This document shows positions 18,403-28,832 of a DNA stretch of 37,248 nucleotides, piece after piece. Under the pieces are notes generated by a model. The model made no database searches and was not told the origin of the DNA. It saw only the letters and a list, made by a program, of their open reading frames with translations. Made by a program: the position numbers and the translations under genes. Positions within the stretch are counted from its first letter, which is position 1. Each line of letters starts with the position of its first letter. This DNA comes from Terriglobia bacterium (GTDB taxonomy: Bacteria > Acidobacteriota > Terriglobia > Bryobacterales > Bryobacteraceae): assembly GCA_025358575.1 (NCBI GenBank), contig JANYJA010000028.1:1-37248 (forward strand). The letters run 5' to 3'.

Positions 18403-19062
18403 ATGTTGAAACTGCTGATCGTTTTATCTGGGACCGCATGGCTGCTGACCAGCGCCGCACCGCTCGGCATCGCTCAAAAATTTGCCGAAGACGAGCCGGT
18501 CGCCAAGCCGGAGAAACAGAAGAAAAAGAAAAAAGGCCAGCCGGCTGCCCCGGTCGCCGCGGAAGCGCCCAGTTCCGGCACGATCGATCAGGCGACCTAC
18601 GTGATCGGACCCGAAGACGTTCTGAAGATTAGCGTGTGGCATGAAAACGATATCTCTGGATCATTCGACGTGCGTCCGGACGGGATGATCTCCATGCAGT
18701 TGGTAAATGAGATTAAGGCCGCTGGTTTGACCCCGACCCAGCTCGCTGCCGCGATCACTGAACGGCTGACCAAGTTCATCAATCATCCTGAAGTGAATGT
18801 TCAAGTGATGAAAGTAAACAGCAAGAAATATATAATTTACGGCGAAGTAAATCACTCGGGCGCGTTTCCGCTCACGACCCCGATTACGTTTCTGGAAGCT
18901 TTGTCGAACGCCAGCGGATTTCGCGACTTCGCCAACACCAAGAAGATCTACCTGCTGCGGGGGACGACGAAATTCAGCTTTAATTACAAGGATGTAAGCA
19001 AGGGTAAGCATATGGAGCAGAACATTCTCGTCCAAAATGGCGACCAGATTTTCGTTCCTTAA
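18403..19062 (+). CDS. Polysaccharide export protein (Wza/GumB-like)
   Basis: This 219-residue protein belongs to the outer-membrane polysaccharide export family. A signal peptide (residues 1-24) is followed by a Lys/Pro/Ala-rich linker (about 30-55), then the Poly_export domain starting YVIGPEDVLKISVWHENDIS with SFDVRPDGMISM and a long helix to HPEVNVQV. A SLBB domain follows (KKYIIYGEVNHSGAFPLTTP to NILVQNGDQIFVP). It is shorter than E. coli Wza and lacks both a lipobox cysteine and the second SLBB domain, like GumB-type proteins. No Shine-Dalgarno sequence is visible. It is the first gene of the EPS operon and should form the outer-membrane or periplasmic conduit with the next gene product. 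Confidence 0.92.
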   Translation: MLKLLIVLSGTAWLLTSAAPLGIAQKFAEDEPVAKPEKQKKKKKGQPAAPVAAEAPSSGTIDQATYVIGPEDVLKISVWHENDISGSFDVRPDGMISMQLVNEIKAAGLTPTQLAAAITERLTKFINHPEVNVQVMKVNSKKYIIYGEVNHSGAFPLTTPITFLEALSNASGFRDFANTKKIYLLRGTTKFSFNYKDVSKGKHMEQNILVQNGDQIFVP

Positions 19063-19105
19063 CCGAATGCACGATTACCGTTTTGCACTTCAAGGATTTT
19101 GAATC

Positions 19106-20773
19106 ATGACGCCGAACCAAGGTTACGTGCCAATCTCCAGGCGCAGTCTGGATCTCGAAGATTACGTCGACATCATGCGGCGCCACGTCGGGTGGATTGT
19201 TGGACCGCTTTTTGCGGGGCTGGTGATCTCCTGCGTGATCGCGTTCGTTTTGCCTAACACGTATGTGTCGCAAGCCGCGATGCGCATTATGCCGGCGCAG
19301 GTGCCGGAGAGTATCGCACCGTCGATCCTGAACCAGCAGATGTCGGATCGCATCAATCAGATGCAGCAGGACATCCTGAGCCGCACCGGCCTTTCGCAAA
19401 TCATTCAAGACCCGCGTCTCGATTTATATAAGAGCGATCGCGACCGGCTGCCGCTGGACGATGTCATCGAAAAGATGCGGACCAAAGATATTTCGATTCG
19501 AATCATGAGTATTCCGGGCCAGGGAAACCGTCCCGCATCGGCTTTCTCAATTTCCTTCGCCTATCCGGACGCGCATAAAGCGCAAGCCGTGGTGGGCGTG
19601 CTGCTGTCGAAATTCATGGAGTCAAACGTGAATGTGCAGACCAGCCAAGGGACCATGACTCGCGATTATCTGAAGGACGAATTGGACCAGGCTAAGGCGG
19701 CGCTGGACAAAACGGATCGGGATCTTACGGAATTTCGGATGCGTAATCAGGGGCGTTTGCCCGAGGAATCGCAAATCAACGTGCAGGCGCTGACGGCGCT
19801 TCAGAATCAACGCAGTTCGATCGATGAAGCGTTGAACCGCGATACACAAGAGAAACTGATGCTGGAGAGTTCGTTGCAAACCTTGCAAAACCAATTTGAT
19901 GCGGCGGCCAATTCCGCCCCGTCCATGGACGACGCGGGCAATGCCGTGAAGAACGACCGGCTGGCTCAACTGAATCGCACGATCACCGAGACCGAAGCGC
20001 GCTTATCCGGGCTGCGCGAAATCTACACTGAGACCTATCCCGATATTCGCAATTTCAAGGCTCAGCTTGCGGTGCTCAAAACGGAACGAGATCAATTGCA
20101 GAAGCAGGAAGATGACAATGCGGCAAAACCAAAGGTTCCGGGGAGGCGCATTTTGAGCCCCATTTTGGCGAAGTCGCTGGGGGATCTAAAAGCGAACATC
20201 GAGACGACAAAAGCATCGATCCGAGCCCACGATTTGGACCGGCAGGATCGGTTACGGCAGCTAGACGCGGCCAACCGGCAGATTCAGGTTTACCAGGCGC
20301 GGCTTGAGGGGGGCCCCGCGAACCAGCAGAAGTATCTCGAGATGATGCGCGAACACGAAATGGCCGCGCAAAAGTATCAGGATCTAGAAAAGAAGCAGGG
20401 CGTGGCGGACAGCACCAAAAACATTATTGTGCGTAAGGCCGGCGAGAATCTGGAAGTGCTGGATCCGCCTTCGTTGCCGCAGTCGCCCACCGCGCCTAAC
20501 CGGTGGCTGATTACGGGAATCGGTGTGGGCGTGGGCTTGATGACGGGAGTTTTGCTGGCGGGTATCCGGGAGATGAAGGACGGATCGCTCAAGAATCTTA
20601 AGGACGTTCGAGCCTACACGAATCTGCCAGTGCTGAGCAGCATTCCGCTTCTCGAGAATGATCTGTTAGTTCAAAGAAAGCGTCGAATGGTCTATTTAGG
20701 ATGGTCTGCGGCCGTGATTCTCGGCGTGCTGGCCGTAAGCGGATCCATTTACTATCATTTCGTTCAGTCTTAG
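19106..20773 (+). CDS. Polysaccharide co-polymerase / chain-length determinant (Wzz/GumC-like)
   Basis: This 555-residue inner-membrane protein has a Wzz domain at the N-terminus (LEDYVDIMRRHVGWIVGPLFAGLVISC). It then has a long periplasmic coiled-coil region (about 190-460, rich in Gln, Glu, Leu and Lys), a second membrane segment (about 468-490) and a third near the C-terminus (about 531-550). Between the last two lies a cytoplasmic loop with NLKDVRAYTNLPVLSSIPL, typical of this family. The kinase domain found in E. coli Wzc is absent and supplied by the next gene. An AAGGA lies before the ATG. Role: control of polymer length and bridging to the exporter. Confidence 0.92.
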   Translation: MTPNQGYVPISRRSLDLEDYVDIMRRHVGWIVGPLFAGLVISCVIAFVLPNTYVSQAAMRIMPAQVPESIAPSILNQQMSDRINQMQQDILSRTGLSQIIQDPRLDLYKSDRDRLPLDDVIEKMRTKDISIRIMSIPGQGNRPASAFSISFAYPDAHKAQAVVGVLLSKFMESNVNVQTSQGTMTRDYLKDELDQAKAALDKTDRDLTEFRMRNQGRLPEESQINVQALTALQNQRSSIDEALNRDTQEKLMLESSLQTLQNQFDAAANSAPSMDDAGNAVKNDRLAQLNRTITETEARLSGLREIYTETYPDIRNFKAQLAVLKTERDQLQKQEDDNAAKPKVPGRRILSPILAKSLGDLKANIETTKASIRAHDLDRQDRLRQLDAANRQIQVYQARLEGGPANQQKYLEMMREHEMAAQKYQDLEKKQGVADSTKNIIVRKAGENLEVLDPPSLPQSPTAPNRWLITGIGVGVGLMTGVLLAGIREMKDGSLKNLKDVRAYTNLPVLSSIPLLENDLLVQRKRRMVYLGWSAAVILGVLAVSGSIYYHFVQS

Positions 20774-20784
20774 GAAAAATAAAC

Positions 20785-21678
20785 ATGAGCCGAGTACACG
20801 ACGCGCTGCGCAAAGCTGAACAACTGGGGCAGCCAAATCCGGAAGCGCCGGGGGGTTTTGAAGCGCGCGATGCCGCTGGCGTCGACATTGGGCCCGGCTC
20901 AGCTAATACCTACACAACCGCGCGCAGAAATCATGTCAATCTGCTGCCGGATTTAGATCTAGATAACCTTCTTTCACGCATCCAGTCGATCCCTTTTGCT
21001 CTCGCCCCGGAAACGCATTTGATCGGCATCGAGAATCCGGATGACACACCGGGTGAAGAATTCAGGACTTTGCGGACGCGCCTCAACCATCTGCAAACTC
21101 AGCAGGTACTCCAGTCGGTGGTGGTAACCAGCGCGTCACCCGCGGAGGGGAAGACATTCACGGCGGTGAATTTAGCGCTGGTTCAGTCGCAATTGGCCGA
21201 TAACCCCGTGCTGCTTATGGATCTGGATCTGCGGCGCCCGGTGGTTCACAATCTTTTCCAGGCCGAACGCAGTCCGGGGTTCTCGGACTATCTATTGGAT
21301 GGAGCGCCGCTCGAGCAGGTGATCAAGCGCATCGGGGACACGAACCTATATTTTCTTCCGGCGGGAAGCCCGGTGAAGAATCCCCTGGAAATGTTGAACC
21401 TGAAGCAGGTGAAGGCGGTCATTCACACGCTGCCGAAGATATTCAGCTGGCTGATTATCGACACGCCGCCGCTGCTTTTTTCGGCCGATGCGAATTTGCT
21501 TTCGACGCTGACCGACGGCACGCTGCTGGTGGTTCGCATCGGCAGCACTACTTACGACAACGTGATTCGCGCGATGCAATCGCTCTGCGAGAATAACGTG
21601 CTGGGAATTGTTGCGAACGGCGCGCGCGCGTCTGAATTATATAGCAAGTACACGTATTACTATTCCAAGCACGATTGA
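20785..21678 (+). CDS. Bacterial tyrosine kinase (CpsD/CapB/Wzc-C family)
   Basis: This 297-residue cytoplasmic BY-kinase is the partner of the preceding co-polymerase. Walker A is SASPAEGKTFTAVNLA (K123), Walker A' is LLMDLDLRRP (D146/D148) and Walker B is WLIIDTPPLL. The C-terminus carries the expected autophosphorylation cluster, ASELYSKYTYYYSKHD, with five tyrosines (286, 289, 291-293). The frame is open to 20701, but the ATG at 20785 gives the usual BY-kinase N-terminus (MSRVHDALRKAEQ), 11 bases after the previous stop. Cycles of tyrosine phosphorylation should control EPS polymer assembly. Stand-alone kinases like this occur in Gram-positive bacteria and in exosortase-linked EPS systems. 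Confidence 0.93.
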   Translation: MSRVHDALRKAEQLGQPNPEAPGGFEARDAAGVDIGPGSANTYTTARRNHVNLLPDLDLDNLLSRIQSIPFALAPETHLIGIENPDDTPGEEFRTLRTRLNHLQTQQVLQSVVVTSASPAEGKTFTAVNLALVQSQLADNPVLLMDLDLRRPVVHNLFQAERSPGFSDYLLDGAPLEQVIKRIGDTNLYFLPAGSPVKNPLEMLNLKQVKAVIHTLPKIFSWLIIDTPPLLFSADANLLSTLTDGTLLVVRIGSTTYDNVIRAMQSLCENNVLGIVANGARASELYSKYTYYYSKHD

Positions 21679-21680
21679 GC

Positions 21681-22472
21681 ATGAACGATCTTCTAGATCG
21701 CGTCCGCCAGTGCCGGGTGTTCGACTTGGCGCAGCCTTATTTTGTGGGCATGCCGCATCACCCCAGCCATCCCCCGTTTCTCTTTAGCCTGAGCAAGAAG
21801 CACGGCGATTTCGTTGCGCCGGGCGGCGCCAGTTCCTGCGCCGAAACGATCACTCTGGGCGGCCATGTGGGCACACACATCGATGCGCTGTGCCACTTTT
21901 CGCATTGCGGCAAACTGCACCAGGGCGGGGAAGCCGCGGACTTGCAGTCGTTTGGAGCTGGCTTGCAGCGGTTTGCCGTCGACACAGTCGCCCCCATTCT
22001 TCGGCGCGGGGTGCTGCTCGATATCGCGGGCTTGGCGGGAAAAGAAATCCTTCCAGCGGATTTCGTCATCACTCAAGAGCACTTGGAGAGTGCGACTGCA
22101 TTGCAGAAAGTAGAAATCGGCGCCGGAGACGTAGTGTTGCTGCGCACCGGCTGGGCTCGATATTGGCGCGATTGCCGCAAATTCATTTCCGAAGTTCGAG
22201 GCCCCGGACCTCGCCTCGAAGCGGCGCAGTGGCTGAGCGCGCGGAAGATTTTCGCCGCCGGTTCCGACACCGTCGCTTTCGAGTTCGTTCCAGAAGCGGC
22301 CATGCCAGTGCACGTGCATCTGCTGGTCGAAAGCGGGATCCACATCATCGAGTGCTTGAACATGGAAGAGCTAGCGGCTGAACGCGGGTACGAGTTCCTG
22401 TTTGTCGCAACGCCGCTAAAGATAGAAGGCGGAACGGGGTCGCCGATCCGGCCGCTGGCCTTAATAGCATGA
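21681..22472 (+). CDS. Cyclase family protein (KynB-like metal hydrolase)
   Basis: This 263-residue protein belongs to the cyclase family (PF04199), which includes bacterial kynurenine formamidase and isatin hydrolase. The metal-binding signature is clear: GGHVGTHIDALCHF, matching HxGTHxDxxxH. Other family blocks are GDVVLLRTGW and a C-terminal HVHLLVESGIHIIECLNMEEL. I chose the ATG at 21681, two bases after the kinase stop; a TTG at 21675 would overlap it. Its stop overlaps the ferrochelatase ATG by four bases (ATGA), so translation of the two is coupled. It has no evident link to polysaccharide export. The substrate is unknown. Confidence 0.88.
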   Translation: MNDLLDRVRQCRVFDLAQPYFVGMPHHPSHPPFLFSLSKKHGDFVAPGGASSCAETITLGGHVGTHIDALCHFSHCGKLHQGGEAADLQSFGAGLQRFAVDTVAPILRRGVLLDIAGLAGKEILPADFVITQEHLESATALQKVEIGAGDVVLLRTGWARYWRDCRKFISEVRGPGPRLEAAQWLSARKIFAAGSDTVAFEFVPEAAMPVHVHLLVESGIHIIECLNMEELAAERGYEFLFVATPLKIEGGTGSPIRPLALIA

Positions 22473-23500
22473 CAACTTATGACGCCATCTTAGTAGTGTC
22501 CTTTGGAGGACCGGAGAAGCCCGACGATGTCATGCCTTTCCTCGAAAACGTCTTGCGCGGGCGCAACGTGCCGCGCGAACGCATGCTCGAAGTCGCCGAA
22601 CACTATCTTCACTTCGACGGGAAAAGCCCGATTAACGATCAGAACCGCGCGCTGATCGCCGCGCTAGAAAGCGAGCTTGCGCGCTCAGGAACCCGGCTGC
22701 CGGTGTATTGGGGCAATCGCAACTGGCATCCCCTCCTAAGTGAAACGCTGCAACAAATGCGCTGCGACGGCGTGCGTCGCGCGCTCGCCTTCGTGACGTC
22801 GGCTTACAGCTCGTATTCAGGATGCCGCCAATATCGCGAGGACATCGAACGGGCGCGTCAACAGATCGGCGAAGGAGTTCCGGAGATCGATAAGCTGCGC
22901 GTGTTCTACAACCATCCGGGATTCATCGCGCCGATGGCCGAGAACGTCGCTGCCGCTCTCGACCGGCTTCCCGGAGCTGAAATTCTCTTTACAGCCCACA
23001 GTGTGCCCTTCTCGATGGCGCAGACGAGCTGTTACGAAGCCCAGTTGCGCGAAGCCGCGCGGCTGGTGATGGCCGCGCTAGGCCTGGGGACGCCGCCAAC
23101 GCTCGTGTTCCAGAGCCGCAGTGGTCCGCCGACACAGCTCTGGCTGGCCCCCGATGTCGGCGACTTCCTGCGGGAACACCGGCCCGAGAGAGTTATCATC
23201 GTCCCCATTGGCTTCATCTCCGACCACATGGAAGTGCTCTACGATCTCGATACCGAAGCGCGAAACATCTGCGACGAACTCGGCATCCAGATGCAGCGCG
23301 CCGCGACCGTCGGCACACACCCGCGATTCATCGCGATGATTCGCGAATTGATCGTAGAGCGCTTGGAACCGGGAACAGCGCGGCTTGCCCTAGGCGAGCG
23401 CGGGCCCAACCACGATGTATGCCCGCTCGATTGCTGTCCTTCGCCTCAGGGGGCTCCTCAAAGATCCCCGATGCGGTCTGACATATCCGCCAGCACATAA
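22469..23500 (+). CDS. hemH: Ferrochelatase with predicted [2Fe-2S] cluster ligands
   Basis: This 343-residue protein inserts ferrous iron into a porphyrin at the end of heme synthesis. Family motifs are VVSFGGPEKPDDVMPFL at the start, SAYSSYSGCRQY, the catalytic histidine in FTAHSVPFSM (H177), and PIGFISDHMEVLYDLDTEA with the active-site glutamate (E255). Four cysteines (C119, C318, C322, C323) sit where actinobacterial-type ferrochelatases bind a [2Fe-2S] cluster, with the C-terminal signature CPLDCCP. Whether the substrate is protoporphyrin IX or coproporphyrin III cannot be read from sequence. The last 43 bases overlap the convergent M28 peptidase gene and encode a ~20-residue Pro/Ser tail after the cysteine motif. 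Its ATG overlaps the cyclase stop. Confidence 0.93.
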   Translation: MTTYDAILVVSFGGPEKPDDVMPFLENVLRGRNVPRERMLEVAEHYLHFDGKSPINDQNRALIAALESELARSGTRLPVYWGNRNWHPLLSETLQQMRCDGVRRALAFVTSAYSSYSGCRQYREDIERARQQIGEGVPEIDKLRVFYNHPGFIAPMAENVAAALDRLPGAEILFTAHSVPFSMAQTSCYEAQLREAARLVMAALGLGTPPTLVFQSRSGPPTQLWLAPDVGDFLREHRPERVIIVPIGFISDHMEVLYDLDTEARNICDELGIQMQRAATVGTHPRFIAMIRELIVERLEPGTARLALGERGPNHDVCPLDCCPSPQGAPQRSPMRSDISAST

Positions 23501-24840
23501 GACAGCACCGCCAGCGCGGCCGTGTTTAGCCGGAATTCGTGCGGATTGATTTTGTCGAAAGTATCCGCCTGGGTATGGTGCCAATCGAAATAGTGGATGC
23601 CCACGGTTCGCAGGCCGAAGCCCGGAACACCGTCGGCGGTTAGCGGGCTGATATCGGCGCCGCCTTCGCCTGGTTGAATGCCGCCGGCCTCAATCGCGTC
23701 GAGCAGCTTGCCGATTTCAAAAGCGCGCGCGATTCCTTTTTCGGATTTCACCGAGACATCGAACCCAACTGGCTTTTCGGCGCCCTCATCCATCTCGATG
23801 GCCGCCACGTGCGTCCGGATCTTGTCGCCGAGGGCCGCGCGATACGCGGTTCCGCCGGCCAGCCCATTTTCTTCGTTGGTGTAGAACACGACGCGAATGG
23901 TGCGCCGCGGATGCAGCCCAAGCTGCTTGATCAGTGCGACGGCTTCGAGGGCGGCGATGATTCCCGAGCCATCGTCTTGCGCGCCTTGGCCGACATCCCA
24001 CGAATCGATGTGGCCGCCGAGAACTACAATTTCATTCGCCAGATCGGTGCCGGGAATTTCGCCCATCACATTGGCCGAAGGGGCGTCGGCATCCTGGTGC
24101 GCTTCCATCATCAGTCGCACGCGCACCGGCGCGCCGGACCGGTAGAGGCGCGCCAGGGACTCGGCATCTTCGACGGACACGGCCGCGGACGGAATCTTGG
24201 TGATGGCAGGATCGTAGCGCAGCGCCCCCGTGTGCGGGCTGCGTAGACTCAATGGCGTCACTGAGCGGACCAGCGCCGCAATGGCCCCCAGCTTAGCAGC
24301 CCGCGACGCGCCGGAGCCGCGATACACGACCGTGTGGCCGTAACCGGTGAACGGCTCGTTGTAGAGGACGATCTTGCTCGCGACCTTTTCGCGGCCCAGC
24401 GCTTCGAGCTCGGTGAAACTCGATACCGCGACGACGTCACCGGTCACGCCTTGCGCCGGCGTTCCGACGCTGCCGCCGAGGCCCAGCATGGCGATGGGGC
24501 GTTCCAGCGGACTTAGCAGCACGGCCGATTCATGGCCTCGCACCCACTTCGGAACCGTTACCGGCTGCGTTCTTACGTTCTCCAAACCGGCCTTCTTCAT
24601 TTCCCCCGCGGCCCAGGCGATGGCTTTGTCCAGCGCCGGCGATCCGCTGAGGCGACTGCCAATGCGGTCGCAGAGGTACTCCAGACGTCTTAGGCCGTGA
24701 TCGTCTTCCAGCGCCGCGCCGATGAGCTTTGCCGCCGCCGGACGATAGTGTTCGGCAAAGGTATAGGGCGCGTCTTCGGCGCGGAGTTGGGGCAGTAACA
24801 GGATGGCGCAAAGCGCGGTGGTGTTGAGTGATTTATTCAT
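23458..24840 (-). CDS. Secreted M28 family zinc metallopeptidase
   Basis: This 460-residue protein has a signal peptide (residues 1-21, MNKSLNTTALCAILLLPQLR then AEDAP) and an N-terminal region with a PA-type insert (about 125-245). The M28 catalytic domain follows (about 258-460). Zinc ligands and catalytic residues are visible: GGHIDSWDVG (H277), GAQDDGSG (D289/D290), TNEENGLAG (E323/E324), MDEGA (D351) and FDWHHTQAD near residue 421. Such enzymes are exported aminopeptidases or carboxypeptidase-Q-like dipeptidases. The 3' end overlaps the ferrochelatase gene by 43 bases. The start is divergent from the phase-variable locus, with a 214-base region between. Confidence 0.92.
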   Translation of the reverse strand: MNKSLNTTALCAILLLPQLRAEDAPYTFAEHYRPAAAKLIGAALEDDHGLRRLEYLCDRIGSRLSGSPALDKAIAWAAGEMKKAGLENVRTQPVTVPKWVRGHESAVLLSPLERPIAMLGLGGSVGTPAQGVTGDVVAVSSFTELEALGREKVASKIVLYNEPFTGYGHTVVYRGSGASRAAKLGAIAALVRSVTPLSLRSPHTGALRYDPAITKIPSAAVSVEDAESLARLYRSGAPVRVRLMMEAHQDADAPSANVMGEIPGTDLANEIVVLGGHIDSWDVGQGAQDDGSGIIAALEAVALIKQLGLHPRRTIRVVFYTNEENGLAGGTAYRAALGDKIRTHVAAIEMDEGAEKPVGFDVSVKSEKGIARAFEIGKLLDAIEAGGIQPGEGGADISPLTADGVPGFGLRTVGIHYFDWHHTQADTFDKINPHEFRLNTAALAVLSYVLADMSDRIGDL

Positions 24841-24964
24841 TTTTTATGGTCCGTCACCGAGGAAGGAGTGCAGAAGTCTCACAGGATAGCATTGAGGCGT
24901 TGTGCGCTTTTCCTGAGCCTTCCTGAGTTATCCCTGTCCTGTTTCTTTCTGTGTTTTTCTGTTT

Positions 24965-25003
24965 CGGTTTTTTCTGTCCGGTTTTTTCTGTCCGGTTTTT
25001 TCT
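24965..25003 (+). repeat. 14-bp tandem repeat, 2.8 copies, abutting a -35 box
   Basis: Units at 24965-24978 and 24979-24992 are identical (CGGTTTTTTCTGTC). A third, partial unit (24993-25003) runs into the -35 hexamer, sharing its first T. A degenerate, pyrimidine-rich extension with similar CTG-T-rich units continues upstream to about 24905. Copy-number change here would leave the -35/-10 spacing intact but alter the upstream promoter DNA. Confidence 0.9.
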
Positions 25004-25031
25004 TGACATCCTGTCTCGGCTACTCCATACT
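25003..25031 (+). promoter_or_regulatory. Sigma-70-type promoter of the repeat-led propeller gene
   Basis: A perfect -35 hexamer TTGACA (25003-25008) is followed by a 17-base spacer and CATACT (25026-25031, four of six matches to TATAAT). Transcription should start near 25038, about 17 bases before the ATG at 25055. It is one of the best promoter matches seen by eye in the window. Confidence 0.65.
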
Positions 25032-25045
25032 TACCTACGCGGTTC

Positions 25046-25050
25046 GGAGG
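25046..25050 (+). promoter_or_regulatory. Shine-Dalgarno sequence deciding the start at 25055
   Basis: GGAGG at 25046-25050 lies four bases before the ATG at 25055. With the promoter just upstream, it marks this ATG as the intended start, although at the present repeat length the ATG is out of frame with the main coding body. Confidence 0.7.
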
Positions 25051-25054
25051 CAAG

Positions 25055-27407
<2,353 letters not shown>

Positions 27408-27449
27408 GCATTCGCGCATAATAACGATCGTATTCTAAGGGAGTCTTCT

Positions 27450-28811
27450 ATGTCGAAATACAGGTTCCAAATTCTGATTATACTAGCCGTTACCGTTCTC
27501 TGCTCGGCGGTTGTGGCGCAACAGAGCGCAACTACACTAAGCTTCAAAGTTTTGTACGCGCCGCCCGGCTCGGGCATTGGCGGCTCGCCGGGGCTACTCT
27601 TTGAAGGCAAGCCCGGGCTGTTCTATGGCTATGGCGGGTTCATGCCGGTAGGATCGGGGTCAAACATATTTTCGATAGATGCTTTGGGTAATTACAAGAC
27701 CACTTACCAGTTTCCCGCCAATGACTTGGTCGAAGCGGTAATAGGGGCCGAAAATGGGCTGCTGTACGGCTATGGTAACGCACAGCAAACGGGCGGGGCA
27801 GGTCCGAACTACTTCTCAATGAAGCTGGACGGAACCGCTTTAACCCTTTATCCTACAGGCTCATTCGGCGTGGCGGGCAGCTTTGCTATTCAGTCGCCGA
27901 ACGGATACTTATACGACGTCATGAACTGCCCGAACTGTGAGCTGGTACGCATCGATCTACAGGGGCATATTACCAGCCTCTTTCAGTTCAGCTCGGTCGG
28001 CCTTGTAACGTATGGAGGCAGTACGATTGTCCAGGGCAAAACCGGCAACTTTTATGGTATTGTCGTGCTTCCTAATAATGGCTCGAAATTGGCATGGATC
28101 TTCCATTTGACCTCTGCGGGTGTATTCACCAAAATCGCGACCTTCGATTTGAATTTGACAGGCGGGGGCACGACGACGCCGCTCATGTACGCCAGCGACG
28201 GAAACCTCTATGGTGGACTCGCAAAGGGGGGAAGTCACCGGCGGGGATCCATCTACCGAGTCACACCGCAGGGACAGATGACCACGATCATCGATTTCCC
28301 GGTCAGCGGTATTGCCGCACCCGCATTTTTGTTGGAGGCGGACGATGGAAACATTTATGGCAGCACCAATGAAATCCCCTCATTTCTCTTCCGGTTCAAC
28401 CCGGCCAGCCCGGTTCTGGAAACGCTTTACCAATTGCAGTACACGGACGGTATTTGCGGCTGCGGCTTTGTACAGGGCTCGGATGGCAAGTTTTACGGAG
28501 ACGCGCCTGTTGGAGGGGCCAACGGACAAGGGACCCTATTCACTTTCGACGTCGGCCTCGCGCCCCCGAAGCCTTCCCTGAGCGTCGTCTCTCCGACCAG
28601 CGGTGCGCCGGGCAAGCAAGTGCTTCTCTGGGGAAACAATCTCCTGGGAACTACCTTCGTCAGTTTCAACGGCACGCCAGCCACTACCTTCGCCGTGACC
28701 TCGCTGCAGTCCGTCTTTGCGGATGTCCCCCTTGGCGCAACCACCGGACCCATCACCATCACCACTCCAAATGGCTCCTACGCCACCGGGGGCAATTTCA
28801 CGGTGCCGTAG
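27450..28811 (+). CDS. Secreted GloVer-repeat protein with C-terminal IPT/TIG domain
   Basis: This 453-residue protein has a signal peptide (residues 1-24, ending CSAVVAQ) after a good Shine-Dalgarno sequence (AAGGGAG). The body consists of repeated units of the 'GloVer' type, for example ASDGNLYGGLAKGGSHRRGS followed by IYRVTPQG, and SDGKFYGDAPVGGANGQGT. These are expected to form a beta-propeller. The last ~85 residues are an immunoglobulin-like IPT/TIG domain (VVSPTSGAPGKQVLLWGNNL, ending ITTPNGSYATGGNFTVP). Such proteins are exported and surface-associated in acidobacteria; their function is unknown. It starts 42 bases after the phase-variable gene, so the two may share a transcript. Confidence 0.85.
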   Translation: MSKYRFQILIILAVTVLCSAVVAQQSATTLSFKVLYAPPGSGIGGSPGLLFEGKPGLFYGYGGFMPVGSGSNIFSIDALGNYKTTYQFPANDLVEAVIGAENGLLYGYGNAQQTGGAGPNYFSMKLDGTALTLYPTGSFGVAGSFAIQSPNGYLYDVMNCPNCELVRIDLQGHITSLFQFSSVGLVTYGGSTIVQGKTGNFYGIVVLPNNGSKLAWIFHLTSAGVFTKIATFDLNLTGGGTTTPLMYASDGNLYGGLAKGGSHRRGSIYRVTPQGQMTTIIDFPVSGIAAPAFLLEADDGNIYGSTNEIPSFLFRFNPASPVLETLYQLQYTDGICGCGFVQGSDGKFYGDAPVGGANGQGTLFTFDVGLAPPKPSLSVVSPTSGAPGKQVLLWGNNLLGTTFVSFNGTPATTFAVTSLQSVFADVPLGATTGPITITTPNGSYATGGNFTVP

Positions 28812-28832
28812 TCGGCGTTAGCCTGCCGCCCC

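Noticed and set aside
18520-18536. A-rich tract in the Wza-like gene as a programmed frameshift site
   Set aside because: The A6G heptamer is in the wrong register for a -1 slippery site, and the gene reads through normally as a lysine linker.
24951-25054. N-terminal extension of the propeller gene from GTG 24951
   Set aside because: It would translate the promoter and the 14-bp repeats and place the signal-peptide core at residue 39 onward. Promoter and Shine-Dalgarno evidence point to ATG 25055.
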